Part shown: piece after piece, positions 27,666-36,482 of the stretch | Layout of the letters: each line of letters opens with the position of its first letter | How positions within the stretch are numbered: position 1 is the first letter of the stretch | From: Bacteroidales bacterium | Lineage (GTDB): Bacteria; Bacteroidota; Bacteroidia; Bacteroidales; UBA932 | DNA: 49,249 bases | Direction of reading: 5' to 3' | Assembly (NCBI GenBank): GCA_017446775.1 | Contig: JAFSQE010000004.1 | Coordinates: 1 to 49,249, forward strand | Position numbers and translations under genes: made by a program | Notes under the pieces: generated by a model | Told to the model about the DNA's origin: nothing | What the model saw: the letters and a program-made list of their open reading frames with translations, nothing else | Database searches by the model: none

Positions 27666-28088
27666 TTATTTCTTGAGACTGTCGCGGATTTCACGCAGCA
27701 GCTGGATGTCCTCGGGAACGACGGGCTCTGCGGGCTCTGCCGGTGCGGGAGCTTCCTCTTCTTTCTTCTTGATATTCTTCATCTTGTTGATAGCCTTGAC
27801 TACCAGGAAGATGCACCATGCAATGATGAGGAAGTCGAAGACAACCTGGATAAAGTTACCGTAGGTCAGAGCTACTTCTGCCTTGGTTTCGGTAGCTGCA
27901 GAGAGGACCCATTTCCATTGGGTGAAATCTACACCGCCAACCAGCAGGCCAATGAGCGGCATAATGATGTCAGCAACAAAAGAGCTTACGATTTTGCCGA
28001 AAGCTGCACCGATAACGATACCGATGGCCATATCCACGACGTTGCCCTTTATTGCAAAGTCTTTGAATTCATTGATAATCTTTCCCAT
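27666..28088 (-). CDS. mscL: Large-conductance mechanosensitive channel
   Basis: 140 aa, the normal MscL length. The N-terminus [22 protein letters not shown] followed by [18 protein letters not shown] is the conserved gate helix of MscL. A periplasmic loop follows, then TM2 ([21 protein letters not shown]), then a charged C-terminal helix (KKEEEAPAP linker and [13 protein letters not shown]). It forms a homopentameric inner-membrane safety valve that opens under hypo-osmotic shock. A minus-strand -7 box lies at 28128-28135. Confidence 0.97.
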   Translation of the reverse strand: MGKIINEFKDFAIKGNVVDMAIGIVIGAAFGKIVSSFVADIIMPLIGLLVGGVDFTQWKWVLSAATETKAEVALTYGNFIQVVFDFLIIAWCIFLVVKAINKMKNIKKKEEEAPAPAEPAEPVVPEDIQLLREIRDSLKK

Positions 28089-28127
28089 AGTTTTAAGATT
28101 TTATCAGTTATTATGATTCACGTCTGA

Positions 28128-28135
28128 CAAAAGTA
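28128..28135 (-). promoter_or_regulatory. -7 box for mscL
   Basis: TACTTTTG on the minus strand matches TAnnTTTG and lies 39 bases upstream of the mscL ATG, in the gap after the exonuclease gene. No -33 box was found. Confidence 0.35.
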
Positions 28136-28152
28136 AAAAAATAAAATGAAAA

Positions 28153-28734
28153 TCACGACGCCAGCAGCGCCTTATACATCACAAGGCAGATCCAGGCATC
28201 GGTGGCGGCATACAGCTGCTGGGGCCATGAGAGTTGAGGTGCTTCCCAGTTGGAAAGCTGCTGCGCCTTTGAGACCCTGCGTGAAAGAATTATGGCGGTG
28301 AGCTTTTTTACGCTCTTGTCCTTGATGCCATACTGCTCTGCGAACCGCTGCAGGTCCATGAACCGGGCTGGTTCGAAATGGGCAAAATGCTGCAGGCCAC
28401 GCACATCGTCTGCGACTGCCGCCCCGACCTTGGTGATGGTCTTGCTGGCAAGGATGTCGGCCAGAGGCTTTGGCAGGCCAAGCGAGTGCAGGCGGAACAG
28501 GTACGATGTGTTCTCGTTGGAGAGTTGCAAAAGGGCGGTGGGGCAGCGCGGAGCGTGCGGCTGGAAGACGGGCTTGGTCTCTGTGTCGAACCCGATCATC
28601 CGGCATGAGGCCAGGTCGCGTATCGCGGCATCGAACCGTGGCCCCTCCTCCGTTATTATTTCTATATCCCCGGGGAAGGCAATCAGTTCCAGCTTCTCTA
28701 TCTCTTCCGGGGTTACACTCTCTTTGAAATTCAT
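28153..28734 (-). CDS. RNase D-like 3'-5' exonuclease
   Basis: 193 aa. DEDD-family exonuclease motifs are visible: GFDTETKP (Exo I Asp and Glu), KVGAAVADDVRGLQ (Exo II region) and YAATDAW (Exo III, Tyr four residues before Asp, the DEDDy type). The RNase D/WRN-like nuclease domain fills the whole protein, without HRDC domains, so this is a minimal stand-alone form. It probably acts on RNA or DNA 3' ends in the cytoplasm; the actual substrate is unknown. It starts two bases after the upstream lipoprotein gene and is at the end of the purM operon. Confidence 0.85.
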   Translation of the reverse strand: MNFKESVTPEEIEKLELIAFPGDIEIITEEGPRFDAAIRDLASCRMIGFDTETKPVFQPHAPRCPTALLQLSNENTSYLFRLHSLGLPKPLADILASKTITKVGAAVADDVRGLQHFAHFEPARFMDLQRFAEQYGIKDKSVKKLTAIILSRRVSKAQQLSNWEAPQLSWPQQLYAATDAWICLVMYKALLAS

Positions 28735-28736
28735 AT

Positions 28737-29825
28737 CTACATAGGGAGGTCTGTATACAGCAAAACCTGCTGGTCTTCTATCCGCAGGGCGAGATTATTG
28801 TCTTTGCGCAGAACCCTGTAGCACTCCATCGCCGCCAGTTCAGCCGGGTTTACAATAATCAGCTTGTCGCTTACCACAGACCTGTACGGGTAATTTCCGT
28901 TTATCCTTTTTGAACGATAGTTATTGATTACTTCTTGAAAAGCCGCTGCCAGATCTTCGTCAGAGAAATCGTCGTCTAAAGAGGCGTCGCAAATCACTGC
29001 GCATATCGGGAACGGTTTGCCGTCGCTGTAGTGGTTCTCCAGCATTGTGGCAAAGGCCGTCGACAGGGTGGCTGTAGAGAGCGAGTCGGTCGCCTCAAAG
29101 CTCTGGCTCACCAGCGGAATGGCAGATTTTATACCTCTTTCTGCCAGTATATCCTGCATGGTTTGCTGGTATGCGCCGCTGGCGATTGTGAGACTGTCGG
29201 CAATCAGGCCTATCGAATAATTCAGCACCGGTAACTCCAAAAGGGCATCCAGAAGCCCTTTCACCCCCTCTTCCACAACGCCGATCGCCTTCACCCCGGA
29301 ACCGCTGGCCGCGAGCATTGCGCGTATGTCGTCCAGACCGGTGCTGCGGGTTATGTTGCCCGCCGCAATCACGATCTTCGCCCGCTCCTTGTCGCCCTGC
29401 GCGCACTTGTCGCCCACCAGAAACAGGGTGTTTTTGATGGCGGCATCGTGGATGTCCATCCGCCCCTGGTCGTCATACAGGCTGTCGGCATCGCTTAGCG
29501 CGGTGTAGTAGATGATATGCTCTCCGGCAAAGTCCCGTATCCTGTCGGGCTTCTCCCCTCCGGTGATATTGTCAAACCGGTCAAGCAGCACGGTGCGCTC
29601 CAGCGTGCCGGAGCCATGGGCATGCAGGTCAAAGATGCCTATCGGCAAATCGGCAATATTCCTGGGGTAGGTAGAAAAATCGGTGTAGTAGCTCGATGTT
29701 GTGTCGTACAGGGCCATCTTTACCAGCGGGTCCAGGTCTGTCTCCTGTACCGGAGCGTCCTTGCAGCCGGCCACGCACATTGTGGCGAGCATCAGGACAT
29801 ACAATGTGAATCTTGTGCGCATCAT
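28737..29825 (-). CDS. Lipoprotein of unknown function in the purM operon
   Basis: 362 aa from the ATG at 29825; a longer frame reads back into purM and is discarded. The start overlaps the purM stop (ATGA), suggesting translational coupling. A signal peptide with lipobox VAGC gives Cys21. The mature protein includes FDLHAHGSGTLERTVLLDRF, IKNTLFLVGDKCAQGD, KIVIAAGNITRSTGLDDI and VICDASLDDDFSDEDLAAAF. It looks like a soluble alpha/beta periplasmic or membrane-anchored protein, possibly with two lobes like a binding protein, but I do not recognise a family. Its place between purM and an exonuclease gives no clear job. Confidence 0.6.
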   Translation of the reverse strand: MMRTRFTLYVLMLATMCVAGCKDAPVQETDLDPLVKMALYDTTSSYYTDFSTYPRNIADLPIGIFDLHAHGSGTLERTVLLDRFDNITGGEKPDRIRDFAGEHIIYYTALSDADSLYDDQGRMDIHDAAIKNTLFLVGDKCAQGDKERAKIVIAAGNITRSTGLDDIRAMLAASGSGVKAIGVVEEGVKGLLDALLELPVLNYSIGLIADSLTIASGAYQQTMQDILAERGIKSAIPLVSQSFEATDSLSTATLSTAFATMLENHYSDGKPFPICAVICDASLDDDFSDEDLAAAFQEVINNYRSKRINGNYPYRSVVSDKLIIVNPAELAAMECYRVLRKDNNLALRIEDQQVLLYTDLPM

Positions 29826-31003
29826 TTTACATATTTGAAGTTGCCGTAGCCGCTCTCCAGCACCACCTCTGCAGATTCGGCCGCCTCTACGTGTCCTAGA
29901 ACCCTGGCGTCTACGCCAAAACTGCGGCTGATCTCTATTATATCCCCTGCAACCTGCTGCGGAACATATATCTCCATACGGTGTCCCATGTTGAATACCT
30001 TGTACATCTCGCTCCACGGGGTCTTTGATTCTTCCTGAATTATCCTGAACAGCGGGGGAGTGTCGAACAGGTTGTCCTTTACCACACGCAGGCCGTCGAT
30101 AAAACCCAGAACCTTGGTCTGGGCGCCGCCGGTGCAGTGAATCATGCCGTGAATCTGACTCCGCAAGCTCTCCAGCACCGCCTTTATCACCGGGGCGTAA
30201 GTTCGGGTCGGGGAGAGCACCAGCTTTCCGTAGGTCAGCCCGGTCTCAGGTTCGATGTCTGTCAAACGCCTGCTGCCGGTGTATACGTATTGTTTATCGA
30301 TGGCGTCTTCGTAGGTCTCGGGATACTTTTCTGCGATATCTTTCGAGAAGACGTCGTGGCGGGCGCTGGTAAGGCCGTTGCTCCCCATGCCGCCGTTGTA
30401 ACAATCCTCCCACTCTGCCTGTCCGAACGAAGCCAGGCCAACTATCACGTCGTCTGCGGCGATGTTCTTATTGTCGATGATGTCGCGCTTGAGGGCACGG
30501 GCGCAAACGGTACTGTCTACGATGATGGTGCGTACAAGGTCGCCCACATCGGCCGTTTCGCCGCCCGTAAGGGTGATGTCGATGCCGTAGCGCCGCATTT
30601 GCTCTACGAACTGCTCTGACCCTTCTATCACTGCGGCAATCACCTCGCCCGGCACGCGCATCTTGTTGCGTCCTATGGTAGATGAGAGCATCATCCCGGA
30701 GGTGATGCCCACGCACAGCAGGTCGTCGGTATTCATCACAATCGCGTCCTGTGCGATGCCCTTCCACACACTCATGTCGCCCGTCTCACGCCAGTATGCG
30801 TACGCCAGGCTGCTCTTCGTGCCGGCGCCGTCGGCATGCATCGCCAGGCAATAATCGCTCTTCTCTCCTTCAAAATCGGGGACAATCTTGCAGAAAGCAG
30901 AGGGGAAAAGACCCTTGTCCATCTTTGCAATAGCCCTGTGCACCTCCGCCTTCGACGAAGACACACCCCGTGCTGCATACCTGCTGGCTTCTCTGTTTTC
31001 CAT
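29822..31003 (-). CDS. purM: Phosphoribosylformylglycinamidine cyclo-ligase (AIR synthase)
   Basis: 393 aa from the ATG at 31003 (MENREASRYAARGVSSSKAE). This is the longer PurM form seen in Bacteroidota. It closes the imidazole ring (FGAM plus ATP to AIR), the step after PurL. Signatures: DGAGTKSSLAYAYW, DAIVMNTDDLLCVG, LTGGETADVGDLVRT and IHCTGGAQTKVLGFI. It is cytoplasmic. It is the first gene of a three-gene minus-strand operon (purM, lipoprotein, exonuclease) and divergent from dacB. A TATCTTTG box lies 28 bases upstream. Confidence 0.93.
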   Translation of the reverse strand: MENREASRYAARGVSSSKAEVHRAIAKMDKGLFPSAFCKIVPDFEGEKSDYCLAMHADGAGTKSSLAYAYWRETGDMSVWKGIAQDAIVMNTDDLLCVGITSGMMLSSTIGRNKMRVPGEVIAAVIEGSEQFVEQMRRYGIDITLTGGETADVGDLVRTIIVDSTVCARALKRDIIDNKNIAADDVIVGLASFGQAEWEDCYNGGMGSNGLTSARHDVFSKDIAEKYPETYEDAIDKQYVYTGSRRLTDIEPETGLTYGKLVLSPTRTYAPVIKAVLESLRSQIHGMIHCTGGAQTKVLGFIDGLRVVKDNLFDTPPLFRIIQEESKTPWSEMYKVFNMGHRMEIYVPQQVAGDIIEISRSFGVDARVLGHVEAAESAEVVLESGYGNFKYVK

Positions 31004-31030
31004 CCGAAAAAAGTGAGTGGTATCAATCCG

Positions 31031-31038
31031 CAAAGATA
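31031..31038 (-). promoter_or_regulatory. -7 box for the purM operon
   Basis: TATCTTTG on the minus strand, 28 bases before the purM ATG. A second, divergent TATCTTTG lies 33 bases away. I do not see a good -33 element. Confidence 0.5.
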
Positions 31039-31070
31039 GCAATTCAAATAATATAAGGCGATTTTTTCTT

Positions 31071-31078
31071 TATCTTTG
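31071..31078 (+). promoter_or_regulatory. -7 box for dacB
   Basis: TATCTTTG on the plus strand, 29 bases before the dacB ATG. Paired with the divergent box at 31031-31038, it defines the shared promoter region. Confidence 0.5.
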
Positions 31079-31106
31079 CCGGGAATGTAAACCCCTTTGC
31101 AAGGCG

Positions 31107-32582
31107 ATGTTCAAGAGGATTATATGTGCGGTGACGATGGTGGCGATGTGCGCTGCCGGGAATCTGCTCCTGCCAGTTGCGATGTATGCCCAAAACAACG
31201 TGCAGAGCTATGTCGACGGGACACTTAAGACCGACCCCAGGCTCAAAAATGCAGCGGTGGCGCTGCTGGCGGTAGATGAGGCAGGACGGACTGTTGCTGC
31301 GTGGAACCCCGAACAGCCGCTGCTTACAGCCTCTACCATGAAGACTATAACCACCGGCGTCGCCCTGGATGTGCTGGGAGAACATTTCTGCTTTGAGACG
31401 ACCGTCGCTACCGCAGGGGAGACAGACGCAGATGGCACGCTGCACGGCGACGTGTACATCATTGGCGGCGGCGACCCGACACTTGGTTCGCACAGCGACA
31501 TTGCCGAGCCGGTCGATCTGGTATTTGCAAAGTGGAAGACGGCGCTCGGCAATTGCGGCATCACCTCCATAGACGGCAAGATAGTAGCAGACGCGAGCCT
31601 GTTTTCTAATGATATCATCCCGGAGACCTGGAGCTGGAACAACATCGGTACCGATTTCGGCAGCGGACCGTGTGGACTGTCGTTTGCAGAGAACCTCTCT
31701 TATTACCGGGTGGAGCCCGGCCTGGAAGAGGGTGATTACCTTTGGATATCCCCCGTACGGTGGGTTTATTCCGAGATGGACCTGCAGGAGCTGTCGCGCA
31801 CCGGAGCCCCCGGGACGGGCAACAAGTTGAACTATTATGCCAGCGACCTGTCGCCCTCGGGCCGTTTTACCGGCACGTATGCCGTAGACAGGAGGGTCGA
31901 CACAATTGCTGTATCCAACAAATTCCCGGCGCTGACCTGTGCCGAGGCTTTTGCCGGTTATCTTGCAAACGAGGGGATCTGCAACCTTGGCGCAAGATAC
32001 GCCGCGGCCCCCGATACGGCACGGGCGGTGGCAAAGACATATTCCCCCACGCTGCTAACGATTTGCCGCGAAACCAACACCATCAGCAATAATTTCTATG
32101 CAGAGACGCTGCTGATGATGCTGGGGCTGCACCTTTGCGGCGAGGCCGATTACCCTGCGGCGACCGCTGCGGTAGAGGAGTATATCGGCACTGCGGGTTG
32201 CGACACCACCGGCCTGAAGCAGGCCGACGGCAGCGGGCTGAGCCGTCAGAACTACGTTTCACCCCGATTCTTCTGCAACTTTTTCAAAATGATGGAAAAG
32301 AGCACTATTTTTGCGGGGTACCTCTCTACATTCCCCACGCCGGGGGCAGAGGGGACACTAAAGTATGTGCTTGCCAAAGAGCCCGGCCAGTTGCGTAGCC
32401 GTATCCATTGCAAAAGCGGTTCGCTGGACAGTGTCCGCTGTTACGCGGGATATGTAGAGGCACCCGACGGGAGTCTGCTGCGGTTTGCCATACAGGTAAA
32501 TAATTACGACTGCGCTACCCGCGAGATACAGCCCGCAATAGAGGGCTTCCTCAAGCAGCTGGCGCTATATGAAAGACAATAA
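31107..32582 (+). CDS. dacB: D-alanyl-D-alanine carboxypeptidase/endopeptidase, PBP4 type (peptidase S13)
   Basis: 491 aa from the ATG at 31107 (MFKRIICAVTMVAM); earlier codons overlap the promoter. A signal peptide ends near MYAQ. The three penicillin-binding motifs are present: STMK with Ser76 and Lys79, SNN in NTISNNFYAET, and KSG in IHCKSGSLDSVRCYAG. DPRLKNAAVALLAVD and DGSGLSRQNYVSPRFF are usual in the S13 family. The enzyme trims or opens peptidoglycan cross-links in the periplasm. It lies 12 bases upstream of the first aminotransferase, but a metabolic link is not evident. Confidence 0.92.
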   Translation: MFKRIICAVTMVAMCAAGNLLLPVAMYAQNNVQSYVDGTLKTDPRLKNAAVALLAVDEAGRTVAAWNPEQPLLTASTMKTITTGVALDVLGEHFCFETTVATAGETDADGTLHGDVYIIGGGDPTLGSHSDIAEPVDLVFAKWKTALGNCGITSIDGKIVADASLFSNDIIPETWSWNNIGTDFGSGPCGLSFAENLSYYRVEPGLEEGDYLWISPVRWVYSEMDLQELSRTGAPGTGNKLNYYASDLSPSGRFTGTYAVDRRVDTIAVSNKFPALTCAEAFAGYLANEGICNLGARYAAAPDTARAVAKTYSPTLLTICRETNTISNNFYAETLLMMLGLHLCGEADYPAATAAVEEYIGTAGCDTTGLKQADGSGLSRQNYVSPRFFCNFFKMMEKSTIFAGYLSTFPTPGAEGTLKYVLAKEPGQLRSRIHCKSGSLDSVRCYAGYVEAPDGSLLRFAIQVNNYDCATREIQPAIEGFLKQLALYERQ

Positions 32583-32594
32583 AGGTTAACAGAT

Positions 32595-33794
32595 ATGCTC
32601 ACATTCTCCAAGAAGGCGCTTGCAATGCCCTATTCTCCAATCCGCAAACTCATCCCCCTGTCGGACGAAACCGCAGCCAGAGGTGTCAAGATATACCGCC
32701 TGAACATGGGCCAGCCCGACCTGGATTCGCCCGCAGTGGCTCTGGATGCAGTGCGTGCCAACCGCCTGCCGATAATATCCTATCCCAATTCCCTGGGCGA
32801 TAAAGAGCTGCGCGAAGGGATGGTGGGTTATTACAAAGGTATCGGCGTAGATGTGCAGGCCAAAGACATAATAGTGACCCACGGCGGCAGCGAGGCGATA
32901 CAGATATCGATAGAGGCGATTTGCGACCCGGGCGATGAGATAATCGTTTTTGAGCCTTTCTATACCAACTACAATACCTTCTCGATACAGTTTGATGCCC
33001 GTCTGGTGCCCATTACCACCCATATCGAGGATGGTTTTGCGCTACCCCCGATGAGTGAGGTGGAGAAGGTCATCACCCCCAGGACCAAGGCGATACTTAT
33101 CTGCAACCCGGCAAATCCCACCGGTAAGCTCTACAGCAAAGAGGATGTGCTGCAGCTTTGCAGCATTGCCAAAAAGCACAATCTGTTCATAATCGCAGAC
33201 GAGGTGTATCGCGAGTTCTGCTACAGCGAGCAGCCTCACTTCTCTTTTATGGAGGTGCCCGGCATGGGCGACAATATCATCCTTATCGACTCTGTGTCCA
33301 AGCGCTACAGCCTTTGCGGCGCGAGGGTTGGCTTTATCGTCTCCCGCAACAAAGAGTTTATGCCGCTCGTGCTCAAGTACGCCCAGGCGCGCCTGTGCTG
33401 CAGCAAGTGGGGCCAGATAGCTGCGCTGGCAGCGCTGGATACTCCGCAGGAGTATTTCGACAATGTCAAGCAGGAGTATCTCAAGCGTCGCCAGATTTTG
33501 GTGGAGGGCCTGCGCAAGATAGACGGCATAGTATGCCCGATGCCCATGGGCGCCTTTTACGCTGCCGTACAGCTCCCCGTAGACGATGCCGAGAAGTTCT
33601 GCCGCTGGCTGCTGGAAGAGTTCAACTACAACAACCAGACGGTGATGTTTGCCCCGATGGCCGGCTTTTACGTTACCAGGGGGATGGGCAAGAACCAGGC
33701 GCGCTTTGCGTACGTGCTTAAAGAAGAAGACCTGCGCGCAGCCCTTGTATGTCTGGAAAAAGCGCTTAAGGAGTATCCTGGCCGCACATTGTAA
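32595..33794 (+). CDS. PLP-dependent class I aminotransferase
   Basis: 399 aa. Fold-type I aminotransferase with YRLNMGQPDLDSP at the N-terminus, SYPNSLGDKELREG, the NPANPTGKLYSKED block, DEVYREF and the PLP lysine Lys236 in SVSKRYSLCGARVG. The C-terminal Arg region (GKNQARFAYVLKEEDL) is the usual carboxylate-binding segment. It transfers an amino group between an amino acid and a 2-oxo acid; an aspartate or aromatic amino-acid substrate is plausible but not determined. It is directly followed, six bases later, by a second aminotransferase of similar layout. Confidence 0.9.
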   Translation: MLTFSKKALAMPYSPIRKLIPLSDETAARGVKIYRLNMGQPDLDSPAVALDAVRANRLPIISYPNSLGDKELREGMVGYYKGIGVDVQAKDIIVTHGGSEAIQISIEAICDPGDEIIVFEPFYTNYNTFSIQFDARLVPITTHIEDGFALPPMSEVEKVITPRTKAILICNPANPTGKLYSKEDVLQLCSIAKKHNLFIIADEVYREFCYSEQPHFSFMEVPGMGDNIILIDSVSKRYSLCGARVGFIVSRNKEFMPLVLKYAQARLCCSKWGQIAALAALDTPQEYFDNVKQEYLKRRQILVEGLRKIDGIVCPMPMGAFYAAVQLPVDDAEKFCRWLLEEFNYNNQTVMFAPMAGFYVTRGMGKNQARFAYVLKEEDLRAALVCLEKALKEYPGRTL

Positions 33795-33800
33795 ACAGCC

Positions 33801-35117
33801 ATGAAGAACAATCTGCTAGACGAATCTCTGGTAAGGCGAATTTTTGCTGAGAGCGGCCTGCCTGTGGTTGGCAAGGCCACCATCCGTGAAATCAAGAAAC
33901 TCGCCGACACGCTGGAAACGGCCAGCGGAGTGCACTTTATCCACATGGAGATGGGTAATCCCGGCCTGCCGGCAGCTGGTGTCGGCATCGATGCCCAGAT
34001 TGAGGCGCTCCGCAAGGGGGTCCCAGCCAATTATCCCGACATCGATGGCATTCCGCCGCTGCGCAAGGAGGCCTCCCGCTTTATCAAAAACTTTATCGAT
34101 ATCAATATAAAGCCAGATAACTGCCTGGCAACTGTGGGCTCTATGCAGGCGGCCTTTGTCTCGTTCATGATTTGCAGCCGCACCAATGCAGAACGCACCA
34201 CCACGCTGTTCATAGACCCCTGTTTCCCGGTGCACAAGTTCCAGAACAAGGTGCTGGGCATACCCGTGGAGGCGTTCGATATCTATGACTACCGCGGTGA
34301 GAAGCTCCGCGGCAAGCTGGAGGAGATACTCTCCAGGGGTCATATCCACAGCATACTCTATTCCAACCCCAACAACCCGTCGTGGGTTTGCCTTGCGGAA
34401 GAGGAATTGAAGATAATAGGGGAGGTGTGCCGCAAATACGACGTGATTGTAATTGAGGACCTGGCTTATTTCGGGATGGATTTCCGCAAGGACTACAGCC
34501 ACCCCGGCGAGCCCCCTTACCAGCCCTCGGTGGGCAAGTATGCCGACGACTATATCCTTCTGGTCTCCAGTTCCAAAGCGTTCAGCTATGCCGGCGAGCG
34601 CATAGCTATCCTGGCGCTGAGCGACCATCTGGCCTCGCGCAGGTATCCTGACCTGAAGCGGTTCTACTCTTCTGAGGTGTTCCGCAACGCCGTGGTTTAC
34701 GGGGCGTTGCACCCACTTTCCAGCGGCACGTCGCACTCTGCCCAATATGCCCTGGCGGCCATTTTCAAGGCTGTGAACGATGGTGGATACAATTTCCGGG
34801 ACGATGTGATAGAGTATGGCCGCAAGGCGCGCGAAATGAAAGATGCCTTTCTTGCGGCGGGCTTTGAGATAACCTACGACAAGGATCTGGACGAAGATGT
34901 GGCCGACGGCTTCTATTTCACATACGATTACCCCGGCATGAGTGGTGCAGATCTGCTGGAAGAGATGCTGTTCTATGGTATCTCCGCCATCAGCCTGGAT
35001 ACATGCGGAAGCACGCGTCAGGGCATTCGCGCCTGCACATCGCTCATAGCAAAAGAAGATATCCCCGAGCTTGCGCTGAGGTTACTCCTTTTCCACGAAG
35101 ACCATCCGCTGGATTAG
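33801..35117 (+). CDS. PLP-dependent class I/II aminotransferase
   Basis: 438 aa. Blocks HMEMGNPGLPAAGVG, NYPDIDGIPPLRKE, YSNPNNPSWVCL, IEDLAYFGMD and the PLP lysine Lys259 (SSSKAFSYAGERI) show a fold-type I aminotransferase. It has an N-terminal extension of about 40 residues compared with its neighbour at 32595. The C-terminus includes STRQGIRACTSLI, the carboxylate-binding Arg. The substrate is unknown. The two tandem genes are distantly related rather than recent duplicates. The 3' end overlaps deoC by four bases, tail to tail. Confidence 0.88.
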   Translation: MKNNLLDESLVRRIFAESGLPVVGKATIREIKKLADTLETASGVHFIHMEMGNPGLPAAGVGIDAQIEALRKGVPANYPDIDGIPPLRKEASRFIKNFIDINIKPDNCLATVGSMQAAFVSFMICSRTNAERTTTLFIDPCFPVHKFQNKVLGIPVEAFDIYDYRGEKLRGKLEEILSRGHIHSILYSNPNNPSWVCLAEEELKIIGEVCRKYDVIVIEDLAYFGMDFRKDYSHPGEPPYQPSVGKYADDYILLVSSSKAFSYAGERIAILALSDHLASRRYPDLKRFYSSEVFRNAVVYGALHPLSSGTSHSAQYALAAIFKAVNDGGYNFRDDVIEYGRKAREMKDAFLAAGFEITYDKDLDEDVADGFYFTYDYPGMSGADLLEEMLFYGISAISLDTCGSTRQGIRACTSLIAKEDIPELALRLLLFHEDHPLD

Positions 35118-35986
35118 AAATACTTGACCTCTTTCTCTTCCAGTGCGCTTAGCAGGTTGTTGGCCATGCGGCTGGCGCCAAAGCGCATCAGGGTGGGGTT
35201 GAGCCACTCGCTGCCCAGCACCGTGTCCACGATTCCGTAGTAGAGAGAAGCATCTTCTGCAGAGGATACTCCGCCGGCAGGCTTGAAGCCGATCTTCTTG
35301 CCGGTGGCATCGTAATAAGCCTTGATGCACTCGCACATCACATAAGCAGCTTCGGGGGTGGCGCTTACGCCAATCTTGCCCGTCGAGGTCTTGATAAAGT
35401 CGGCCCCGGCCTCGATTGACAGGAAAGATGCCACAGCAATATCCTCATAACTTCCAAGGGCGCCGGTCTCGAGTATCACCTTGAGATGTACGTTGGGATT
35501 GATGGAGAGGATCGCTTTTTTGATGTCGGAGATCTCCTTCGAGGCATCGTCGAAACGGCCGTCGCAGAAAGAGTTGTGGGCCAGCACTATGTCGATCTCG
35601 TCGGCACCGTCTTTAACAGCAGCTACGCACTCCGCAATCTTGATGCTGGCAAATGTCTGCGATGCGGGGAATCCGCCGGCAACTGCGGTTATGTGGATTT
35701 CACGGCTGTAACGGGCATCGGCCACGCTTTTTGCCAGATTGGGATATACGCAGATGGATGCAGGCTTTGGATATTGGGGGAATACGTTGTTGAAACGGTT
35801 CACCTTATCTGTCATGGCGGCGATTTTGGTGGGAGTGTCGCTCACTGTGAGTGAGGTGAGGTCTATCATTCCCAACGCCTTACACCAGACCTCCTTGTTC
35901 TGCCACTGGGAAGCATTTTGCTTCACCGCGGCGACCTTGGCGTCGATATCGGCGCATCGGTAAGAATACTTTTCAAAGAAATCCAT
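35114..35986 (-). CDS. deoC: Deoxyribose-phosphate aldolase
   Basis: 290 aa. A class I aldolase that splits 2-deoxyribose-5-phosphate into glyceraldehyde-3-phosphate and acetaldehyde in nucleoside salvage. GFPASQTFASIKIAE, GADEIDIVL, KVILETGAL and GADFIKTSTGKIGVSATPEA are DeoC signatures, the Lys of FIKTSTGK being the Schiff-base residue; KPAGGVSSAED supplies the second conserved Lys. The length fits the longer form of the family. It starts 10 bases after the DUF4296 gene on the minus strand, so they may share the promoter at 36446-36477. Confidence 0.94.
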   Translation of the reverse strand: MDFFEKYSYRCADIDAKVAAVKQNASQWQNKEVWCKALGMIDLTSLTVSDTPTKIAAMTDKVNRFNNVFPQYPKPASICVYPNLAKSVADARYSREIHITAVAGGFPASQTFASIKIAECVAAVKDGADEIDIVLAHNSFCDGRFDDASKEISDIKKAILSINPNVHLKVILETGALGSYEDIAVASFLSIEAGADFIKTSTGKIGVSATPEAAYVMCECIKAYYDATGKKIGFKPAGGVSSAEDASLYYGIVDTVLGSEWLNPTLMRFGASRMANNLLSALEEKEVKYF

Positions 35987-35996
35987 ATTTTAAGTT

Positions 35997-36440
35997 TTAA
36001 TTATCTGTCCGGGACAATTTGGATGGCTTCTCCAAGACGAGGGTGTCTGCACTCTCTTTCACCTCGCGCCTGGGTCTGGCACCCGATGTGGTGTCGGCCT
36101 TTCGCGCCGCGATATCTATGTTCTTCTGTATCTTTGCCTTACGCTTGAGAAGTATCTTTTCTGTGGTTGAAATAATCTTGGCCATGTCGCGCGAATTCTC
36201 CAGATAGTAATCGACAGAAGCGAAATAATCTTCTGCAGTGTAGCCGTAAGAACGCAGCACCGGGAGGTAGATGGCGCATGTGTCATAAAAACTGCGCATC
36301 TGCTGGTCGGCACCGGCATACTGGTCAAGAAGGAATAAATCGGCGTTGATGGCAGCCATCGTCTTACCCGGGATAATCCCCTTTGGGGTGCAGGCAGCCA
36401 GCAAAAAACAGCACAAAAATGTAAGCCCGATTTTTTTCAT
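35997..36440 (-). CDS. DUF4296-family lipoprotein
   Basis: 147 aa from the ATG at 36440 (MKKIGLTFLCCFLLAAC); a longer frame begins within the promoter. Lipobox LLAAC places a lipidated Cys after 16 residues. The mature chain has AINADLFLLDQYAGADQQ, YDTCAIYLPVLRSYGYTAEDYFASVDYYLENSRDMAKII, the pattern of DUF4296, a small helical family common in Bacteroidota with no known function. A basic C-terminal tail ends the protein. It is divergent from purD and upstream of deoC. Confidence 0.8.
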   Translation of the reverse strand: MKKIGLTFLCCFLLAACTPKGIIPGKTMAAINADLFLLDQYAGADQQMRSFYDTCAIYLPVLRSYGYTAEDYFASVDYYLENSRDMAKIISTTEKILLKRKAKIQKNIDIAARKADTTSGARPRREVKESADTLVLEKPSKLSRTDN

Positions 36441-36445
36441 AATAG

Positions 36446-36477
36446 CAAATGTAGCTATCTTTGTGACAATAAACAAA
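36446..36477 (-). promoter_or_regulatory. Promoter of the DUF4296-deoC unit
   Basis: On the minus strand CTTTG (36477-36473 region) and TACATTTG (36453-36446) are about 20 bases apart, close to the Bacteroidota consensus. The -7 box ends six bases before the DUF4296 ATG, so the transcript would be almost leaderless. It overlaps the purD promoter on the opposite strand. Confidence 0.5.
36456..36463 (+). promoter_or_regulatory. -7 box for purD
   Basis: TATCTTTG on the plus strand, 19 bases before the purD ATG. It lies in the spacer of the opposing promoter, so RNA polymerase could not occupy both at once. Confidence 0.5.
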
Positions 36478-36482
36478 GCTAT

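Noticed and set aside
29826-30017. Extension of the purM-operon lipoprotein by 64 residues
   Set aside because: It would place arginine-rich residues before a clear signal peptide and overlap purM; the ATG at 29825 overlapping the purM stop is better.
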